A model generated the notes under the pieces. It was not told the origin of the DNA, did not search any database, and saw nothing but the letters and a program-made list of their open reading frames with translations. DNA of 64,000 nucleotides from Sodalinema lacuna_A (GTDB lineage: Bacteria > Cyanobacteriota > Cyanobacteriia > Cyanobacteriales > Geitlerinemataceae). Each line of letters begins with the position of its first letter. The first letter of the stretch is position 1. Shown piece by piece: positions 60,768 through 64,000 of this stretch. The translations under genes were made by a program, and so were the position numbers. The stretch spans positions 1 to 64,000 of the forward strand of contig FSSI02000019.1 in the NCBI GenBank assembly GCA_900149785.2, in the 5' to 3' direction.

Positions 60768-61948
60768 TAGGGCACAACTCCTTCAAACCAACCTTGGTTC
60801 CACAGATAACCAGGAAGATCTCCTGCTTCTACAAGATTTCTCAAAGTTTCGTTATCAGTGGCTTTCTGGATTTTAGTGATGCCTTGGTCTTTGATCAGCC
60901 AAAAGATGCTGTCTAGGGGAACAGCGTTGAGAAAATAGGGAGAATGGGTGGAAACAAAGACTTGTCCGCCGCGATGAGCATAGCTAGCAAATTCTTCAGC
61001 AAGTGTTTGTAAAAGGCTGGGATAGAGTTGGTTTTCTGGTTCCTCAACACATAATAAGGGGTGAGGTTTAGGGTCAAATAGCAGAATTAAATAGGCAAAT
61101 ATTTTCATAGTGCCATCGGATACATAGCGATCAATAAAGGGATCTTTAAAGGCTTGGTCTTGAAATTTCAGGATGAGTCGGCCATCTTCGGTATTCTTGG
61201 CTTCGACTTTTGACACACCGGGAACTCGTGCCTGCATACGCTTCAAAATTTCTTTAAAAACGTCAGGATGTTCTTGGTAAATATATTGAGCAACGACTGC
61301 CATGTTGTCACCGGTTGAAGAAAGATGTTCGGCATAGAGCGCATCTTTGCTACCTCTAGCATCGCTGATATGAAAATCAGAAACATGCCAATTTTCTACC
61401 AAAGATCGAAAGGCATTGGCAGCTTTAAATCGCTGAAATTGCCCCAATCCTTTGATAGCTAAAATGTCGGCGGACTCTAGTTGTTGCTCTTCTCGATCGA
61501 GTTCTTCATCACTCTTGAAGTCTTCTTCATTTTTGATGGCATACCCTTTGCCATTTTGAAAGTCAAGGAAATGAAACGGGGAACCATATTCACCACGCTT
61601 ATAGCGTAATATTTCTCGTTTTATGATAGGTTTTTGCTTGTCTTGTCCGATAATCAGCACATACGTCACGAGGCGTTCTGTGCTAAGAATTGCCGTACGA
61701 AATTTTAGTTCGATTTCGATATCTTCGTTTTGTTTCCCTCGGGTGACAACTTCATTAAATCCGCCTCTAATCTGAAGGGCTTGACGAATGTTATTTTTAA
61801 GAGCATCGCGGAGAAATCCAAAAATATCAAATAGGGTTGACTTTCCAGTTCCGTTGGCTCCAATAATAACGCAGAAAGCTGGAATATTTTTGATTTCTAT
61901 ATTTTCAAAAACGCGATAGTTTTTAATTTTGATGGAGACAATTTTCAT
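60767..61948 (-). CDS. AAA/ABC-type ATPase (OLD-like), putative defence ATPase
   Basis: 393 aa. Walker A is GANGTGKST at 30-38; signature region in the middle; Walker B is LLCVEEPENQLYP at ~297-309 and the H-loop is FVSTHSPYFLN at ~330-340. The fold is of the SMC/ABC type used by OLD nucleases, but no TOPRIM domain is fused; it is supplied by the next gene. Codon use is AT-rich with few HIP1 sites, unlike psbA and the other flanking genes. Together with DUF4276 it resembles two-gene ATPase-plus-TOPRIM defence cassettes (OLD class 2/Gabija-like, PARIS-like, AbiL-like). Confidence 0.82.
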   Translation of the reverse strand: MKIVSIKIKNYRVFENIEIKNIPAFCVIIGANGTGKSTLFDIFGFLRDALKNNIRQALQIRGGFNEVVTRGKQNEDIEIELKFRTAILSTERLVTYVLIIGQDKQKPIIKREILRYKRGEYGSPFHFLDFQNGKGYAIKNEEDFKSDEELDREEQQLESADILAIKGLGQFQRFKAANAFRSLVENWHVSDFHISDARGSKDALYAEHLSSTGDNMAVVAQYIYQEHPDVFKEILKRMQARVPGVSKVEAKNTEDGRLILKFQDQAFKDPFIDRYVSDGTMKIFAYLILLFDPKPHPLLCVEEPENQLYPSLLQTLAEEFASYAHRGGQVFVSTHSPYFLNAVPLDSIFWLIKDQGITKIQKATDNETLRNLVEAGDLPGYLWNQGWFEGVVP

Positions 61949-62386
61949 GGGGTTAAAGCCGACTGCAAAACGTTGTTATGGATTCTCCTCTAATTATAAG
62001 ACCCCAACCCGTTTCTCCTGCAACGCTCTCTCTAGGTTCCAGACTGCTGTCTTTCAGCATCTCAGTCCGAAAGTGATGAGAATCATGGAGTGGTTGAAGG
62101 GGTCTTCGAGGAACGAACACAATTATTTTTTACGAAAGCTTACAATTCTCCTTCCCCCCCCTTAACCGTGCGGGGAAACTGATATCAATTTGGTGACTAA
62201 GGAACGTTGCGCTTGTCTTCTATCTTTTCTTCACACAACTACCCTGTCAAGTCTCGGCAAGGAATTGCTATACTATCGAACAAGCACCATGAAGCGATGC
62301 AGCTCAAATGCAAATTCCTGTCACACCTATATTCCTGGCGCTTCTAGGATGCTGAGCGTTGATGACTTAAACGTAATTAAGCAACT
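61949..62386. other. 438-bp divergent intergenic region
   Basis: An extended -10 element TGCTATACT (TATACT at 62269-62274) points to the plus-strand gene at 62387. The part next to the ATPase start is AT-rich. No gene or clear operator found. Confidence 0.5.
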
Positions 62387-63013
62387 ATGACTGTAACACA
62401 ACGTCCAAGCCAATCTATCCCGCCGGGCTTTGTCAACATTATGGGCTATGTGGATGAATCTGAAGTGAATGGCCCTGGTAAACGGGCTGTTATCTGGGTA
62501 CAGGGCTGTTTACGGGAATGTCCGGGCTGTTTTAACCCCAGTTCTTGGTCTTTTAAAGCCAATCAACTCATTTCCGTCGATGGGTTAGTTGAACGAGTGA
62601 CGAGCAATGCCTTAAACGAAGGGGTGACGTTTTCAGGTGGGGAACCCTTTTGGCAAGCTCCCGCCTTGGCGGAGTTGGCGCGACGGTTGAAAGCCCAAGG
62701 ATTAACGGTGATGTCCTTTAGCGGCTTTACCTTAGAGGAATTACGATCGCCCACCGCACCCCCAGGCGCCTCCGATCTCCTGGAGCAATTAGATCTCCTC
62801 ATCGATGGCCCCTACCTAGAAAACCAAGCCATCCACGAACCCACCTCTCTCGTCTCCTCCCGTAACCAGCGCGTGCGAGTCTTCAACCCAGAGTTACAAT
62901 CGCGCCTAGACTGGGCCAGCGATCAGATGGAAATCCATGTTCTCAAAGATGGAACCCGCATTATCACGGGCTTTCGCGGCCAACAGGGCATCGGCGAGGA
63001 GTTGTTGAGCTGA
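62387..63013 (+). CDS. NrdG-like radical SAM activating enzyme (4Fe-4S)
   Basis: 208 aa. The radical SAM cluster motif CLRECPGC (CxxxCxxC) is at ~46-53; VTFSGGEPFWQAPALAELAR supplies the GGE SAM-binding loop. Overall like small activating enzymes of the anaerobic ribonucleotide-reductase activase type. No glycyl-radical partner is in the window; many cyanobacteria keep such a stand-alone protein, so the substrate is unknown. 6 bp before the convergent tetR end. Confidence 0.82.
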   Translation: MTVTQRPSQSIPPGFVNIMGYVDESEVNGPGKRAVIWVQGCLRECPGCFNPSSWSFKANQLISVDGLVERVTSNALNEGVTFSGGEPFWQAPALAELARRLKAQGLTVMSFSGFTLEELRSPTAPPGASDLLEQLDLLIDGPYLENQAIHEPTSLVSSRNQRVRVFNPELQSRLDWASDQMEIHVLKDGTRIITGFRGQQGIGEELLS

Positions 63014-63019
63014 AGTCCC

Positions 63020-63640
63020 CTAAGCCTCCTTGGCCAACACCCCATTCAGGAAGATATCCGCCAACCCATTGGCCATCTCGATCATGGCTTGGGGCGAGGG
63101 ATTATCTTCCATGAGGGTTTGATAACTAAACCCGGAGATGGCGAAGATGCCCAGAAACACCTTCGCCACCAAACGGGGGTTCATCGGGCGATAAATGCCT
63201 CGTTCCATGCCCGTTGCCACAAAGGCTTCAGCCACATCCGTCATTTTGGCGATCGCGTCGTGTTGAATGCGATCGCGCAGTTCCGGGTGAAACTGAGCCT
63301 CCAGAAAGCACACGCGCATCAAATCCGCATTTTCCCGGAGATGGAACAGCCGACGCTGAATCACCTGAGACACCGCCGTATAACTGCCCATCTCACTGAG
63401 TTCCGTCAGTAAGTCCGTGAGGATTTCCACCCAACCCTGAGTTGCCACTTCTACCAAAATGGCTTTTTTATTGTCAAAATACCGAAAGAGGGTTCCCTCA
63501 GCCACACCAGCTGCCCGAGCTAGGGCGCGGGTTGTCGTCCCCTCAAACCCCTGACGGGCAAATAACCGACGAGCCGATGCTAAAATTCGCGTGCGGGTTT
63601 CCGCTTCGGGGGTGCGGGTCGGGTGAAGCATTGTCTTCAT
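63020..63640 (-). CDS. TetR/AcrR-family transcriptional regulator
   Basis: 206 aa. N-terminal helix-turn-helix TRILASARRLFARQGFEGTT, TRALARAAGVAEGTLFRYFD; C-terminal ligand domain with helices up to GLADIFLNGVLAKEA. An ATG at 63631 would remove three residues. Divergent from the exported-protein gene at 63821; a TetR operator is expected between them and an inverted repeat is found there. Confidence 0.9.
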   Translation of the reverse strand: MKTMLHPTRTPEAETRTRILASARRLFARQGFEGTTTRALARAAGVAEGTLFRYFDNKKAILVEVATQGWVEILTDLLTELSEMGSYTAVSQVIQRRLFHLRENADLMRVCFLEAQFHPELRDRIQHDAIAKMTDVAEAFVATGMERGIYRPMNPRLVAKVFLGIFAISGFSYQTLMEDNPSPQAMIEMANGLADIFLNGVLAKEA

Positions 63641-63735
63641 CGGTATTATAAAACTCGAAGATTTTGCGTGGAGTTGCTAACATTATTCTGGAATAAATTT
63701 TGCCCAAAATGCCCAAAGATTCACAGATTGTTATT

Positions 63736-63760
63736 AGAAGTTATATATCGCAAAACTTCT
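63736..63760. promoter_or_regulatory. Candidate TetR operator
   Basis: Inverted repeat AGAAGTT (63736-63742)/AACTTCT (63754-63760) with an 11-bp spacer, in the 180-bp region between the tetR start and the divergent gene at 63821. Spacing and place fit a TetR dimer site; not proven. Confidence 0.5.
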
Positions 63761-63820
63761 ATATCTTGACTCACCGAAACGCCCACCACCTAACTGACGA
63801 GACTCCACTCTGCTAACCTT

Positions 63821-64000
63821 ATGCTGACTCAATCGCCCTTTGGGCATCAACATCTAACCCGAGTTCCAACCCTTCGCCGCCTTGGCCTGCGGGCGATCGC
63901 TCTACTGCTGCTTGCCCTTCTCGTGAGCCTGAGTGCGATCGCCCCCCCGAGTTATGCCGCCTCCATCGAGCCTTACCTCGATCGCACCGAAGCCCAAATC
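63821..64000 (+). CDS. Exported protein, N-terminal part only
   Basis: 60 codons before the window ends. A basic N-terminus then a long hydrophobic signal helix (LGLRAIALLLLALLVSLSAI), ending at SYAA and continuing SIEPYLDRTEAQI. Probable cleaved signal. The rest is outside, so the function is unknown. It is divergent from tetR, which often means control by it. Confidence 0.75.
   Translation, partial: MLTQSPFGHQHLTRVPTLRRLGLRAIALLLLALLVSLSAIAPPSYAASIEPYLDRTEAQI

Noticed and set aside
1..64000. tRNA or rRNA genes
   Set aside because: I looked for cloverleaf-like T-loop (GGTTCRANYCC) segments in the intergenic regions and found none that fit; a proper scan with tRNAscan-SE would settle it.

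Overview
The window is 64 kb of cyanobacterial chromosome, most likely from a filamentous, Oscillatoriales-like species; that rank is inferred, not proven. The evidence is psbA (photosystem II D1), ndhL, many HIP1 palindromes (GCGATCGC), a long list of cyanobacterium-specific families (DUF4079, DUF3007, DUF1818, DUF928, Npun_R2821-type), a WD40 Ser/Thr kinase, a CHAT protease, and heptameric short tandem repeats (GGGAACA/GGGAATA and TTGCCTC families). N runs at 105-130, 31001, 37774 and 37909-38045 mark a draft assembly.

Layout. 1-337: the 3' end of an IscB element whose right end abuts the GTG start of a CHAT-TM-TPR gene. 2.9-10.3 kb: PAP phosphatase, MsrP with a divergent DUF4079 membrane protein, ComEC, an old-yellow-enzyme flavoprotein and a HAD hydrolase. 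10.6-20.1 kb: WD40 kinase, galE and an envelope-glycan group (sulfotransferase, GT-A-like protein, LCP ligase), then a secreted S8 protease. 20.2-27.1 kb: rpe, M48 protease, two YbjQ-like proteins, a lipoprotein and a DHH-CBS-tRNA nucleotidyltransferase fusion. 27.1-31.4 kb is accessory: a TacT/TacA-type toxin-antitoxin pair, an AT-rich HNH endonuclease, glyQ, and an Rpn/DUF4351 pseudogene split by a highly structured RNA-like insertion of about 335 bp. 31.4-34.8 kb: DUF1818, dnaJ, dnaK. 35-37.7 kb: small hypotheticals, an untracked 40-aa membrane protein divergent from ndhL, then ndhL-DUF3007-trpA. 37.7-43.4 kb: an assembly gap, a GAF-PAS protein, purB, a DUF2442 gene bracketed by 98-bp direct repeats, and a TPR/ATP-grasp protein. 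43.4-57.6 kb: prfC, a HAD phosphatase, a multi-PAS histidine kinase, MnmD-like methyltransferase, PBP4-type dacB, DUF928 and aroA. 57.6-64 kb: psbA, a two-gene ATPase plus DUF4276 (TOPRIM-like) cassette, a NrdG-like radical SAM protein, TetR, and the start of an exported protein.

The most notable signals are: (1) an orphan omegaRNA-like mobile element lodged in an rpn-type gene, in the same window as an IscB C-terminus; (2) the two-gene AAA ATPase/DUF4276 cassette, a likely defence system; (3) a psbA that carries the residue signature of the micro-oxic D1' isoform; (4) a DUF4079 four-helix membrane protein divergent from msrP, where an MsrQ-like electron donor would be expected; and (5) a 40-aa single-span protein next to ndhL. 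PAP phosphatase and the sulfotransferase are linked biochemically, because the second produces the substrate of the first.
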